Positions 35,300 through 47,772 of a DNA stretch of 64,000 nt are shown here, piece by piece (position 1 is the first letter of the stretch; each line of letters starts with the position of its first letter). The position numbers and the translations under genes are program-made. Below the pieces are notes generated by a model. It had not been told where the DNA came from. It saw nothing but the letters and a program-made list of their open reading frames with translations, and made no database searches. Origin of the DNA: Escallonia rubra (lineage: Eukaryota > Streptophyta > Magnoliopsida > Escalloniales > Escalloniaceae); assembly GCA_033065855.1 (NCBI GenBank), contig JAVXUO010002860.1:186001-250000 (forward strand). The letters run 5' to 3'.

Positions 35300-38077
35300 T
35301 GGTCCACATTTTCCATTCAAACATTTTACCAAGTTTTATCAAACTGGCTTTGGCGTGCCAAGACTCACAACCGTCAGTGCATTCCCAACTTTGTCAAAAC
35401 AAACACCAACTGGCAATGTACCAATTTTGATTTGAAATTGTCCAAGTAGCATTGCCCTGCTAGACTATAATGTTTGCTGATTTTTTCTTTTCGATTTGGC
35501 ATCTTTTCCTTTTTCTCAAATCAGAGATTGACCCTTTCAATCTGTAAGTGTGTTGTATACTCTCTCTCTCTCACAAACATTAATAGGATGGACCAGCAGA
35601 TCCTGTACAATCGAACGAAACAAGTTGGTTTAATCTATCTTCATTAAAAGCTCGTTTAAAGCTGATTAATTTGGTAAGTGTGGCAAAAACTTGAATATCG
35701 TGTGAAGTTAATTTTTTTGTAAAGCTCAAGTTTAAACTCTTTCCGGATCGACTTGAAAGATACATAAGTCAAATTTAATAAAATATAAGATTCGATAACT
35801 AAACTATCCTACTTGAACAAGTGCGTTTCTGACATTGTTTATGCTATAATTACATTTCCAACATAGATTAAGATAAAAATGATTATTTTAAAAGCGGTCG
35901 TCTACCTGCTTATATCAAAACACAAATTTCTATTTGGAATCCAAAATGCACAAGCACTTATTAATTAAGACCAATTTCTAGCTCACATTTGAAATCTGAA
36001 ATCGTTTATGAGTCTCTCAATTTTGTCAAAACTGAGATCACAGCCTTAAAGTTTAGATGCTTTATTGCTGGAATAAATTTGCCGTAATTGTAAGGAAGTA
36101 CACATGGACCACGGCCATCTAAGTTGTTAATTTTCCGTTGACCTTCAATACATTGAAATAGTTTTCGTTTGACCAAGAAAAAACCCAAGAATCTATGCTT
36201 TTTTCCCTCTAGCTTTTCTTAGGAATTTTGGATTACACTTTCTAAAGTCTTCAGAGCCCTCTCAATCACATAAAACATCTTCCTATTCAAAATTCCTTAA
36301 TTTTGGCTCTTAAATAAGGTAACACAATTGGGTTGTTACTATAAACCGATACGTGTTTTAAATTACTCAACTCAAGGTCTGTGACATAACTTGGGAGTCA
36401 AATTCTGAGATAGAAATTTGGGGAAAGATAGCGGTACAGGCCAAGTATATGAAGAAAAAAAAGGTCGAAATTGGATGAGTTGCCATTGACACTAAATTTC
36501 TCTAAAGATCAAGTCGCTTAAGATAGCATGAGTTGCCGTTGCCATTGACACTAATCTTTTGTACGAGCATATATTGTATGGTCTCAGACTATATATTGAT
36601 CACAACCATTTAAGATCATTGAATTAGAGAAAGCTGATATGACAAAAACAAGGATAAAAAGAGGCAGAAAGTTAATTTATACTTTTAGATGGTTGGAACA
36701 ATAGATCGCGACCAATTATGGTTTGGAAGTGCACAATATTTTCTATTTCTTTTTTTGCATCATGGCTTTTTTCCGTTAATTAATCCCTTTGACGACGTTG
36801 TTGATTAATATCAGTTTATAATTGTTATCATGAACAAGTTAAGGTCCATTTATTTTGATGTAACAACCCTTTTTGTTTTTAACAAAATCCCTTCTTTATT
36901 ATAAGAAGAAAAACACTCCATCAATTTTTTATTTTCTTTTACAGCTCGTGCTTCTTTTACATGCCAAATTTAAAACCAAAAAATGTCCTTATTCTATCTT
37001 AAAATACGGTAGCTTCGTATCTCAGTTTTTCTTTTTGAAATCCTCTATATCCTTTTAACTTGTTAAACCCCCCCACGCATTTGAGTTATTTTGTTCCAAA
37101 TATTTTAATTACCTTGATCTAGAACATTTAGCTCTTGACATAAGTTTTGTGCCAACTGTCGCTAAAAGTTATGTTTGCTGACATTTTTGTTTAGTGCCTC
37201 TACAAATAAGCAAGAAAGCTTCATATGTCGTAATTATAACTGTAAAAATGCTAATGCAAAGGAAGAATTAGTCTGTTATGCGTAATTATAACAAGCATGT
37301 TTTAATCCTACTTTCCACTAACTTTAGTTTGCCCTAGACATGCTTCCTACGGTGATATGCAATTTATTTGAGTTTCATCGTTGTTATGCGAATAAGGGGC
37401 TCCAAAATATTTTTGAACGAGACAAGATCACGCGCAACTATTGCTAATAAAGTAACGTCTACTCTACATCAAGAGAGGTGTCTCTAGTCGGCATTTCCTT
37501 TCCTTGTTATGTTTTGGTTTTCTATCTTAGTCACCGCTCACCGGATTATTGTGGAATATAAATAGTAAGAAAGTGTACCTCTAGATCCCACTGCTAATAT
37601 TTTTTAAAATGTTTTACTTAAAAACAACACAAAGAAGCTCGTGTTATCTTTAGTCTTCACTTTGGGGAAATATTGCATGATCATGTATTATTAGTCATGA
37701 TCATTTAAAATCGTTAAATTATAGAAGATTGATTTTACAGGATCAGCAGGTACCAAGTAGAGACAAAAAATTGTTTTAAAATACAATAAAGGGTCGCTAA
37801 TGGTCAGAACTATACAATATTTTTCGATACCTTTTTGTGCATAATATCTCAAGTGGGAGTTGATGGAAACATATATTCAAATTGATTATTCTTATTCTTT
37901 GAACAGATAGATGTATATGATATGAGGAGAGATATGGAGGCTATGATGGATACCGTGATAATACCGCTGCTCCGATCTCCCTTTCATCACTTGTACAATC
38001 AGTCAATCATACACGCTTTTGACTTTGATATATACGTACACACACATATTATCTATACTTATATAATAAATGTAGTA

Positions 38078-38141
<64 letters not shown>

Positions 38142-40030
38142 AATTTATGTACACACATACATATTAGGTTTTGGTCATTAACTTCCTTTACATATTCAAT
38201 GTGCAAGCTTGGTCTCATCAAATTTAGTTATTGCAATCCATGGAAGGGCATCATCCAATTATCTCTAGTCCTTATTTTTCATTGATATCCTCCAAATACC
38301 GAACATTACGCACATATACAGAAAACATTTTTTACCAAATCGATTATTGGAATTGAACACACGTAAATATTCTTTACCAAACAAAAACGCGCACACACTT
38401 GAGCATTATTTCAATAACTACCAATTCTCAGTTGCTTTTCAGTTAGATGATTTTACAAAATATTTTAGTGAGGCGGATTTCAATGACCACTTTGTATGAG
38501 ACTCGACCCCCTTTGGTAATTTCAGCTTTTAGAGTCCTATGCGATGATGGTGGTGGGCATCACCAATGACCCTTGGGCGGTGAGAACCACCCAAAGGCTA
38601 GTAGATGACATTCCATACCTGTAAAAGATACCATATGGTCCTGAGAATCTTTACTCTAAGAACGCTGGACCCAAAATACAATAAAATCTTCCCTTAACAA
38701 ATAACAATCATGTCATTCCCGTACGGAACCACCGTCGCTCTGTATAGTGTACGAGTAACGGGACACCCTTATATCAATTACTCAATGAAAATACAATTCA
38801 TTATCTCAAATATTACTTCACCTCTTTTATATTTAGTGCAAGACATCTTCGATGGAGCAATCACTTCTTCCAATTTTTTTCCTAAGCGTCCAAAGATTCT
38901 CTCTTGCTATGTACATTATTTTTTATTGGTGTTTTTTTTTAATGGTTTCGTGGGGTGGGGGTGATTAGGGATGGAGAGGTACTATGGTTGAAACTTAAAA
39001 ACGGCAACTTGCTCCGTCTTCTTTCATGAAAACACAGCATTTTCTCCAAGAAAGTATTGGTAGACATGGTCAATATGTAACTTGTTGCAACCAAGTCTTG
39101 GTAGCTAATCACCCAAGACACAAGAGCAGTGGTAACCTATGAAATCTTTCTGGAACTGGTTGAAAGGTGCATTATCATTTATTCTGAAGATCTTTTAATT
39201 AGACTTCGCACCAACTATTGAAATTGAGTTCATCGCAGTAGATAACTTGCAACAGGGGTTAACAGTTACAGTCACTTCACCATTGTACTTAATTTGTTTA
39301 TTCACAAATGCATATCCTTCACTATTTTTCTAGAGGTGGATAGTGGATGTATTCATTGTTTAGTGAACTACGGAAATGTGATCTCCACGTTGAGCTCCAG
39401 TTGCAAAATTTGGTACCAAATTTATTTTGTTCCTTGCAAGTTGTATTTTCAAAGCAATTTATAGTTTTGATTCTAGGTGGTATAATCAATTCAAAGCATA
39501 CGATAAGATTTTACGTACTTTGGCCAAAAGGCTTACGATAAATACACGGGTCCATATCATATAGTGCACTCTTGCGCTCTTGTAACAGCTTCAGAAACAA
39601 AATAATTTCATTAGAAGTATTTTTTCGTTGCTGCTAAAATTTATAGTGACAATTCTTTGTTACTAAAGTACGTTGAGCGACACTTTTGATACGGTTCAAT
39701 TCCAAGTCATATATATAGTGCTGCCACATTTTGGGTCCTCTTAGCCTGACTTGGTACATATTGTCTGATGTCTGAAGAAACTGTTTCCTTAATTATGACT
39801 TGATGCTACAATAATATTTCTTGATTCCCCTTCCCATCCCTGTATAAATTATTTAAAGCCGCATTCAAAATGGCCATAGTAGCTGGAAGAGTCGTAAATA
39901 TCTAAAAGAACTTGTCATACATGTAATTTAATTTCAGCAAAACGAGGGATAGTTTGTTTTGACTTGTAGCACGCCAACTCAATTGAATAAAGCTGGTAAG
40001 AGAGTTGAATACTTTACTAAAATGGGCATG
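35300..40030. other. Intergenic spacer between divergent NCS-like genes
   Basis: About 4.7 kb of AT-rich DNA separates the starts of copies A and B. No gene is recognised. Two diverged, similar stretches (about 36570-36760 and 37675-37840: ACAATATTTTC-like ends, CATTTAAGATCATTGAATTA / CATTTAAAATCGTTAAATTA) suggest a dispersed repeat. A long TA microsatellite lies at 38082-38139. Confidence 0.5.
38082..38139. repeat. (AT)29 microsatellite
   Basis: An uninterrupted alternating AT tract of about 58 bp, flanked by ACACACAT and TACACACAT sequences. Translated frames over it are repeats of Ile-Tyr and are not genes. Confidence 0.95.
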
Positions 40031-40033
40031 TAA

Positions 40034-40080
40034 CCCACGTCCTACTGTCTCATTCGTGTTATTCCTCTCTATAAATAGAC
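40034..40080 (+). promoter_or_regulatory. Core promoter of NCS-like copy B: TGTCTC + TATA box
   Basis: TGTCTC at 40046-40051 and CTATAAATAG at 40069-40078, with 23 bp between their starts. The start codon follows about 130 bp downstream. The block matches copy A and the relic upstream of the pseudogene. Confidence 0.75.
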
Positions 40081-40204
40081 ATGAAAGTGGCATGAATGAA
40101 ACTGCAACTTAAGTTTTAACACCCGAGCTAAGCTAGAACAGGCTCTCAATCCCCAGTTTATACCAATCTGCCTCCTCCTTCCCCTCCACCCCCTCGAAAG
40201 CAAA

Positions 40205-41025
40205 ATGCACGGAACACTTTCTACTGAACTTGAAGTGAACGTGCCTGCACACGAAGCGTGGGAGCTCTATGGCACGCTTCATCTGACGGATGTCACTCAT
40301 TTTTTTGAGAAAATTGAGGTCCTTGGAGGTGATGGAGCAGTTGGCACCATTCTCAAATTTACTCTTCCAGAAGGTACGTACCCTATGTATACCAGTTAGA
40401 CGCGTATAAAGTTTTTTTTTTCCCCCTTTCGATGAACAATTTATCGACAAATGAGCTGTGAAATAAGATTACGTAGATCTAAAATTTTCTTTACTAGGTA
40501 CATCTCTACACTATTTTACTATTGTTAATTTTCAATCGTTTGGTCATGCATGGACACCAGATTAATGTCAACATAATAGTGTACTGGATTGCGCGCTCTA
40601 TTTCGTAGATTGGAGAATGTTTTATGTTTCTAGTAATAATTCAAGTACACTTCACGCAAGAGATCATTTATAAGCTAATGAGCAAGTACTACTCATACAA
40701 TTGCATACTAACCTTCTTAATTGGATCAGGTGCGACGGCATTTTCCACATACGAGGAGAAGTATACTAAGGTTGATAATAAAAAGATGATAAAAGAGGCA
40801 GAGATCATTGAAGGAGGATATCTTGACCTTGGATTCACTATGTACCGGACTCGCTTTGAAATCATAAAAAAGAGCAAGACTTCGTGCGTTACCAAAACCA
40901 CAATCGAGTACGATGTTAAGGAAGAGGATGTTGCTAACTTTACCCATGTCTCTATTCTGCCGATGATTAGCATTATGAAGGATGCCGCCGCTTATCTTCT
41001 CGCAAATCACACAAGTGAAGATTAG
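40205..41025 (+). CDS. S-norcoclaurine synthase-like Bet v 1-fold protein (copy B), 2 exons
   Basis: Exons 40205-40373 and 40730-41025 join in phase 1 to 154 residues, with the same intron position as copy A (356-bp intron, GTACGT...TCAG). Residues 42-47 form the glycine loop with Ala replacing one Gly (GDGAVG). The exon-2 half is nearly the same as copy A: YEEKYTK, KEAEIIEGGYLDLGFTMYR, SCVTKTTIEYDV, and the C-terminal helix SILPMISIMKDAAAYLLAN. Tyr64, Glu66 and Lys78 match NCS catalytic positions, while Thr97 sits where NCS has its essential Asp. The family includes norcoclaurine and norbelladine synthase-like enzymes as well as ligand-binding PR10/MLP proteins, so the substrate is unknown. 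It forms a divergent pair with copy A, and a decayed third copy lies 2.8 kb downstream. Confidence 0.93.
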
Positions 41026-43445
41026 TCCTCAAAATTTCATTGGCCGATGATATTGTTGGTAATAACTGCAGTATAACTACAACAATATTGTCGAAGACCA
41101 GTGAATCAAACATATATTGTGTGTTACAGGCAGTAGTTGGCCTTCCTAGTTTTCCCATTTTAAGGATGTTGCAGCATTTCAGTTTGTGATTGTAATAAAA
41201 CTGTTGCCCTAAAGGATTTTCTAGGGGCCAGGAGAAGAGGTGAAGAAGGAACTATTGTTGATCTATCTTGGTAATAAAGTAAGAACTTACTTATGGATAC
41301 AATGAAGGTTATTGTAGGATAATTATATATGACTCTTGAGGCTCAACCTATATAAATGCAGAAACCCTCGAGTTGGTCTAAGCTACAGAGGTTGAACTGT
41401 TCATCTGCAACCATGAAACTACACGTGAAATTCAAAGAAAAAGGGATCGGATGAAAATGTCGTAAAAGTGCAGACTAACCCAACCCCTTCACTTTGCATG
41501 AGGGGGGTCAAGATTTCAGTTCAACGGAATTTTCCAATATAGGATGCTTGTTACATGAGAAATGGACCTACGTACATCAATATTGTTCATCATTAATACG
41601 ATCATGAACTACTCTAGCTCCGTAGTCACAGAGTCTGTTACATAAACACTTTGAATATAACAAAAACGGGGGATTACTTAAATGTTCCTAGTTAGAGTAA
41701 GACGAAGAAATCATCAAGAATGACACGCTCGATATACGAAAGCGAATTCGCAAGTTGAAAAACTCCTCAAGAATTTCCCCATATAGAGTTTTCAACTTCA
41801 ATTTTAAGTGAGTCTGATACGTGGACAATTTTGCAACTAATTTTTTATTACCACTTACATGCATGGTCCGAAGATATGAACGCCGAAGAGTGCTAGCCAT
41901 CATATTTTATGATCATGAACATCATCTCTTTGACTATAAAATGATGACGATTTTAAGATACGGAGACGCTCTTTTTTTTTCTAGTATTTTTTCCGGCCTT
42001 TCTTGCAACTAACAATGCATTTTCATGACAATCAAAGGATTTCATATCACGTCAACTGTCTATTCATATGAAATTTGAGTACGTCCAAATCCTCATAATA
42101 CTATCAGCAAAAAGAAGCATCATTAACGAATCTGCAACGACCTGCAGGGGCGGATTTACAATATATGCTTCAAGGTGGGCAAGTGCTCACCTTGATTCTG
42201 GGAAATTGGGGTTTTTTCAGTACTAAATGCAATTATTTTGCAACAAAATGGGATTCAAATATACTAAAGTTTCAGCACCTAGCCTTGTTTGTAAAAAAAT
42301 TACACAATTTTAAAATTTGACCACCTTGCCTAGCTTCAACAACTGGTGGTGTTGCCTCAAATGCAGTGAACGCATACATATATTTAGTTAAAAGTAGCAC
42401 GGAGATAGTACAATGAAGCGACTTCACTTGAATGAAGAAAGGAAGTGTAAAGTATCCTGTCTCAGTGACCAAAGTAAATACAAAGCTTTAACAGTGGATC
42501 AAATATCAAGTGCGGTACAACATGGATAATCTCAGATCCGTACTGTGTGCCAATACAGAGATTTTATACACAGATAAGAGAGAGATACTTCCATGCACCA
42601 CACACAGTGTTCCCAGTACTGTATTACTATGTCTGCAAACGTAAGATAACAGAAGGCAATCTAAGGATTGAGCAATTGATTTTTTTCTTTTTGGTACAAT
42701 AGAAGTATACTAATGCAGGCTAGGCCCTACTACGGACAACTCTTGCAGCATCAACAAATTTTATTTTTTTTTGGATCAAATAGAAATATTATAACTAAGG
42801 CAATAATTTACAAATTAAAAGAGTACGAACTAATGTTTGACCCTCGAAAGTACAGCAAAGAAAGCACATGCATGAATAACAAGGCTTTGGAGGAAAGCTA
42901 GCATTAAACATACGTATTACTATTGTTGGATTTTGAAAATATATATCAAATGGTAAACAGGGTGAAGGAGATGCGACGGGGCATCAGTTCTAGGAGCAGC
43001 ATAAGATGTTTGTATGAGATACACAAAAGCATACCTCATTCTTATCTTCGCAAGTTAATCCACGCACCGGTTGAGCAATTGATATGTTAGTCTAGTGATC
43101 TGAATAATTTTGCCACAACAAGGTAGCGCGCAGCTGTGTAACTGATATCACTCAGAAACAATGTCAACGATGTACCTATAAATATGCCAAACAAGCAGGA
43201 TTAAGGAGATTCCTCTTCAACTAATTAATCGGAGTTAACTAGTAACGTAACCCTTAATAATGTGATCCGTAAACCAAGCTAGATTCCAACTTTTCTTATG
43301 ACCCAAATGGCGAATCAAGAAAGGGAACATGAAGAAGACCACCAGCTCGTTACAGCAACACCTCGCCAACCAAGCTCCACGATGAACGGTGCCAAATGGG
43401 TTTTATGGCCGCTACCCTTATTTTAATACTGTACAATATGCGCAG
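41026..43445. other. NCS-like copy B 3' region and intergenic DNA
   Basis: The first 200 bp is probably the 3' untranslated region, with AATAAA-like TAATAAAAC near 41193. A single hAT-like terminus (CAGGGGCGGATTTACA at about 42146) is present without a recognised partner. No gene was found. Confidence 0.45.
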
Positions 43446-44205
43446 CCCACGTCCTATTGTCTCGATTCTGAAAGTTCCTTCTATACCACCTGGAGATGTG
43501 CTCAGTTGACACACTATCAACGTTAATGAACTGCGAAATCTCCTGAATCTAGCCACACTATCATTCTAATACTCGACTATATTATGCAGTAAACGGATAG
43601 GTGCATGTATGAACTTATGTTTATTCTTTAGTTCAATTGCTATGTCTTTGGATTCTGATATTATTACACGAACTTCCTTGAAAGACGTCCGAGCTGGGCA
43701 TTCATTCTTATCTTTGTTCTAGTTGAGAATTGAGTGAACATGCGAGAGAAAATTAGGTTACCGAAATGAATATCAGTCGTATAGCTAATTATAGTTGACC
43801 TTTTGCATTGAATCACGCACAACAGTGTTTTCCTCGTATTAGGAGAGGTATACAAAGGTTGATGGTAAGAAGATAGTAAAAGAAGCAGAGGTTATCTTGA
43901 TCTTGTATTTACTAAGTATCGGACTAGTTTTGAAATTATAGAAAAGAGCAAGACTTTATGCATTACCAAAACCATAATCGAGTATGATGTTAAGAGGATG
44001 TTGCTAACTTTACCCATGTCTCTATTTAGCCAACGATTAGCGTTATGAAAGATGCTGCAACACATCTTCTCGTCCCTGCTGTAACCATGGGTGTTGTCCA
44101 TATTGCTGAGAGAGAGGGAGGAGAGAGCTCAACAATATATATGGACAGCACCTATGGTTACAGCAGGGGATCCTAATCTTCTCGCAAATTACAGAAGCGA
44201 AGATT
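43446..44205 (+). pseudogene. Decayed third NCS-like copy with MITE insertion
   Basis: A promoter relic (43446-43487) keeps TGTCTC at 43458-43463, 23 bp before CTATACC at the former TATA position. The first coding exon is missing. From about 43810 to 44205 the sequence follows exon 2 of copies A and B but has an in-frame TAG right after the first residues, a deletion of the IEGGY region (near 43895), a frameshift around 43995, and a ~100-bp MITE (44073-44175) splitting the C-terminal helix. The end GCAAATTACAGAAGCGAAGATTAG matches copy B's stop region. It cannot encode a Bet v 1 fold protein. Confidence 0.9.
44064..44184. mobile_element. ~100-bp MITE inserted in the pseudogene
   Basis: Inverted repeats of about 31 bp start TCCCTGCTGTAACCATGGGT (44073) and, read inward from 44170, TCCCCTGCTGTAACCATAGG. 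The 9-bp direct repeat ATCTTCTCG flanks it (44064-44072 and 44176-44184), created from exon sequence that copy B keeps once. A 9-bp duplication suggests a Mutator-like family. Five bases (TCCTA) between the right repeat end and the duplication are unexplained. The CCTGCTGTAAC motif also occurs in the ends of the element at 23167-24071. Confidence 0.8.
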
Positions 44206-47200
44206 AGTCCTCAGACTTTTACCGGCGTGATGATATTTTCAGCAGTATTTGTGGGTTAATTATGAACAGTCGTTGGCATTTTTTAATTCAGCTGTTTCAA
44301 GGATGTTCTCGTGTAAGAAGAGGTTTTATTATGTGTTTATCATCTTGTATTTCAGGTTTTCTTGTAATAAAATTTTGCCCGAACTATAGGACCAGGACAA
44401 AATTTGAAGAACAAAGTATTGTCGATATGCATTTGTTAAAGGAAGCGAGTCATTTCTTTTTTCAATTGTTTCTACTTCTCTTCATCTATTTTTTTCCTTC
44501 AAAATCTTCTTCTCGCGTGACATTTTTTGCAAAGATCAAACCGTATTTGTATCAGGATCCTCAGATATACAGTAAATGTGCTACCAAAAAAAAGCATCAA
44601 CGAACAACGCTGCACAGGATCATAGTACTAAGAAACATATCACAAAAGCCGATCTGGTTGGTCCACCTTACAGGGTAGGGTGACTGAGCCATGAGATTCA
44701 GTTAGATCTGTTCCCTCAGAACGGCACGAGAGATACCCCAACACAAACGTCCGATTGAGAAAGTCACTGTTAAGTAACAATAATTGCAAAGGAAGCATCT
44801 CCTCTCAGACTCCAATCTTGGAGTGAAGGAGTCTTAGAACATGGACAATCCAGTCTTGGACTAAAGGAGATGTTCTTTCTGGTTTTTCCTAACAATTCTG
44901 GGCAACTGTTTCACTTTCATGAGCAGCTTTCTAACACTTAATTATATTTGTAGTTTTGTCTTTCAAGGCCGCTGGCTCGTATGATTTTGTTGAGGGAGAA
45001 AAAATCACAATCAAACAGACCCACAAGGAAATGAATGGAAACACTGGAACAGGTGGCCACAGTGGTATGAATACTGTAGGGATGCTCCATTAGATTCTGT
45101 TGGCTCTGTCCCCTTTGGAACTGCATGGAAAGAAAGGGGCCACTGCAGATTAATGGTGGATCTTTGCTACTAGGTTGTCCCCAGGGCTCAGAGAAACACA
45201 ACATAATGTAACCAGTAACATTATGGCAATGCAAACTCGTAATCATAGGTTCGATAAAATCTATACATTTGTATGCAATTGTAACCGACAACATTTCGCC
45301 ACTAAATTAGGGCTAATTTTGTTGTGAACATCATATGATATCCTATATTGGATGTGAAATAGCTTGTAATTGGTCTTATAAGTCCTGTCATAAACTTACA
45401 CTTACTTACTTTGACTAGTCCTTTGACGGAGGTAAGGCCATGGACCTAAGTCGTTTCACAACATAAGAGACAAACTCCATGTAGCAAAAATCAAACTAAA
45501 TCAATTTTTTCTTTGGCTGCTAATAGACAGTAAAATTCATCAAACAGCAATTTGTTACAATCCGTGGAGCTAAAAAATTAGGCAAATTTGCTTATATGGC
45601 TATTACAAGCTTTCAAGCCAAGGCTTATATGAGTTGATAAATTTACTTATTGCCCTTTGATAAGATATGACCAACGAAATCAGGTGGGCGAATTGCGGAA
45701 TTTGCCCTTTTACTCTCTGCTAATATTTAAAACAGCAAGGTCGGAATGAGATGCCACACATCTCGTGCACCTTTTCATTGGCTAATTAACGCATTCATAT
45801 TTCTAACCCAATTGGAGGTGAGGCACCATTTATCAGGGTTGTGGAAGTCTACGGTAGCGAAGCATAAAAGTCTGCAACCGCTCACAACTCTCTGAAGGAC
45901 CAAAAAATGCTATAAGCATCCGAAATGCTTAGCCGTACGAGCTCACCTTCGCGGGCCAAAATGCAAAGCCAAATGCTCGGCATCATTTGAAATGCCGCAA
46001 ACTTGCTTACTTATAGCGGTGATCACATTGTTTCTTATGCGAGGAGATGTGATCAATATGTTGCCGAACCAAGAACCCAACTAAGCTACATTACCGGGTT
46101 TATAAAAAAAAAAAAAAAAAAAGGCCATGTAACTATCTATCCAGATCTAGGAACCATCAAAAAGAAAAATCTATGAACCATGATGAATGATGACAAGACA
46201 TGGTGAATGGTATGCATCACGATGCACATACATGACATGCATGCATAATGATTACGCATGTCTGCAAGAACTGAAAATTCCGTACATGGAGGAGGTGACA
46301 TAAGTTGCATGGAGACACGAGGTGACAATCCCTTTGTACAACGGGTAATCCTCCTGCATAAACCCCTGGTTTAAGCCTACAAAAATAGCTGAAGACCCAC
46401 GATGTAGTTATTGCAGATTGTCTATATCACGCAAGCACACACACAGAGAGAGAGAGAGAGAGATGGCGATTTCTACTGGCTTCTGTCAACCATCAAAAAC
46501 TAGGGTAAGGATGGCGAGTGTTATGATACCAGAAATGGACAGTAATGGCAAAGCATGCAGAGCTTCGAAACAGATGCATCAGAAATTCAGAATTAGGTTG
46601 CTTAAAACAGAAATGACACACCATTGACAGTTGATCCTAGTGGAAGAAAAGTAATCACTGGTTGTGCAGTGTTAATTTCATTTGCATATTAGCAGTTGTG
46701 AGGAGATAATCATCGCGCTCGAAAAGTGTAGGAACCAATCTGCGTTGTCGAATTAGGGACTAAAATCTGTTGTTTCACATACTTAGATGCGAATCTTCTA
46801 AAGTAGTCAAAATAATTCTACTAACGAAATTCCCACACTCGTTATCGGTTTTTTACTGGTGTTTCTTGATTTTCTATTAACGTGTATCATGTTCGTGAAT
46901 TATTCTCCTCAAAAGTTTTTTTGTTGATGGTCTATACACAGCCTCGTGAAATCATTAAAACCCTTTTAACGCTTATTTTATTGCCAAAACAATAACGGCT
47001 TTTCTTCTCAAAACAATGTTAGCTTATGATGATGGTTGACCTAACCAAACCTCCAGGTGAGAAGACCAAGGTAGACCTATCAGAAAAGCTATGTACACTA
47101 GCCTCCTCTATCATCTCTATCCCTGTAATAAAAACAGTACCATTTGTACTACCGAGCATAGAGACACTGTCAAATAGACGCCAAGAAGTTTGGGGTAGTA

Positions 47201-47772
47201 TTGGAACTTCGAGCTGTTCTCTGCACTAGTGTAAGAAGTTGGTGTTAAAGGACATTAGGACAGCAGCAGTGTTTGATTTTCTTGGAGATTCTCATTCATT
47301 GATTGGCTATAAAAATGTCAGTTTTTTTCTAATTTTTTGCTGAAGGGCAGAGGGAAATGACTGCAACTTGGTTTTTAAACATTAACAGTAAGGGACCGTA
47401 ATTGTACCTGTGTCTGCACTCCACGTGCGGTGCGTAGACCCCTTTTACGTGCTGTTCAGAACAAACAAAAGCATGCCCAACGGTTCTCGGTCCTTTCAGC
47501 ACCATGGTATTAGGAGTTATACCTGTTGCAAAAATGATGTACAGTAAACTATAACAGAGATGGGATGGTTTAAAAATGACACTGCACTGGCAAGAGTTCT
47601 TATAACTTTCATATTAGAACTGGATTATACCAAAGCCTTACGTGAAATATGTAGCTTCGGCTGCTATTTTTGTTACCATCTAACTCCAGTAAATATAAAA
47701 CCACAAAAAGAACAACGGAATTTTGAAAATTTTAATATAAGTATAAGCAGCATTACTCAAGTAAGATTGCAC
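44206..47772. other. Intergenic DNA, no gene recognised
   Basis: Open frames at 44262-44678, 44938-45294 and 46418-46627 have no domain features. There is a 19-base A tract (46104-46122) and a GA microsatellite (about 46446-46462). A short imperfect palindrome (GCATCTCCT...AGGAGATG, 44796-44872) is noted but too weak to call an RNA gene. Confidence 0.45.

Noticed and set aside
38003-38221. Open frames across the AT microsatellite
   Set aside because: They encode Ile-Tyr repeats created by the (AT)n tract.
44796-44872. Imperfect palindrome resembling a microRNA hairpin
   Set aside because: The stem is short and interrupted and matches no miRNA I recognise. Without small-RNA data it cannot be supported.
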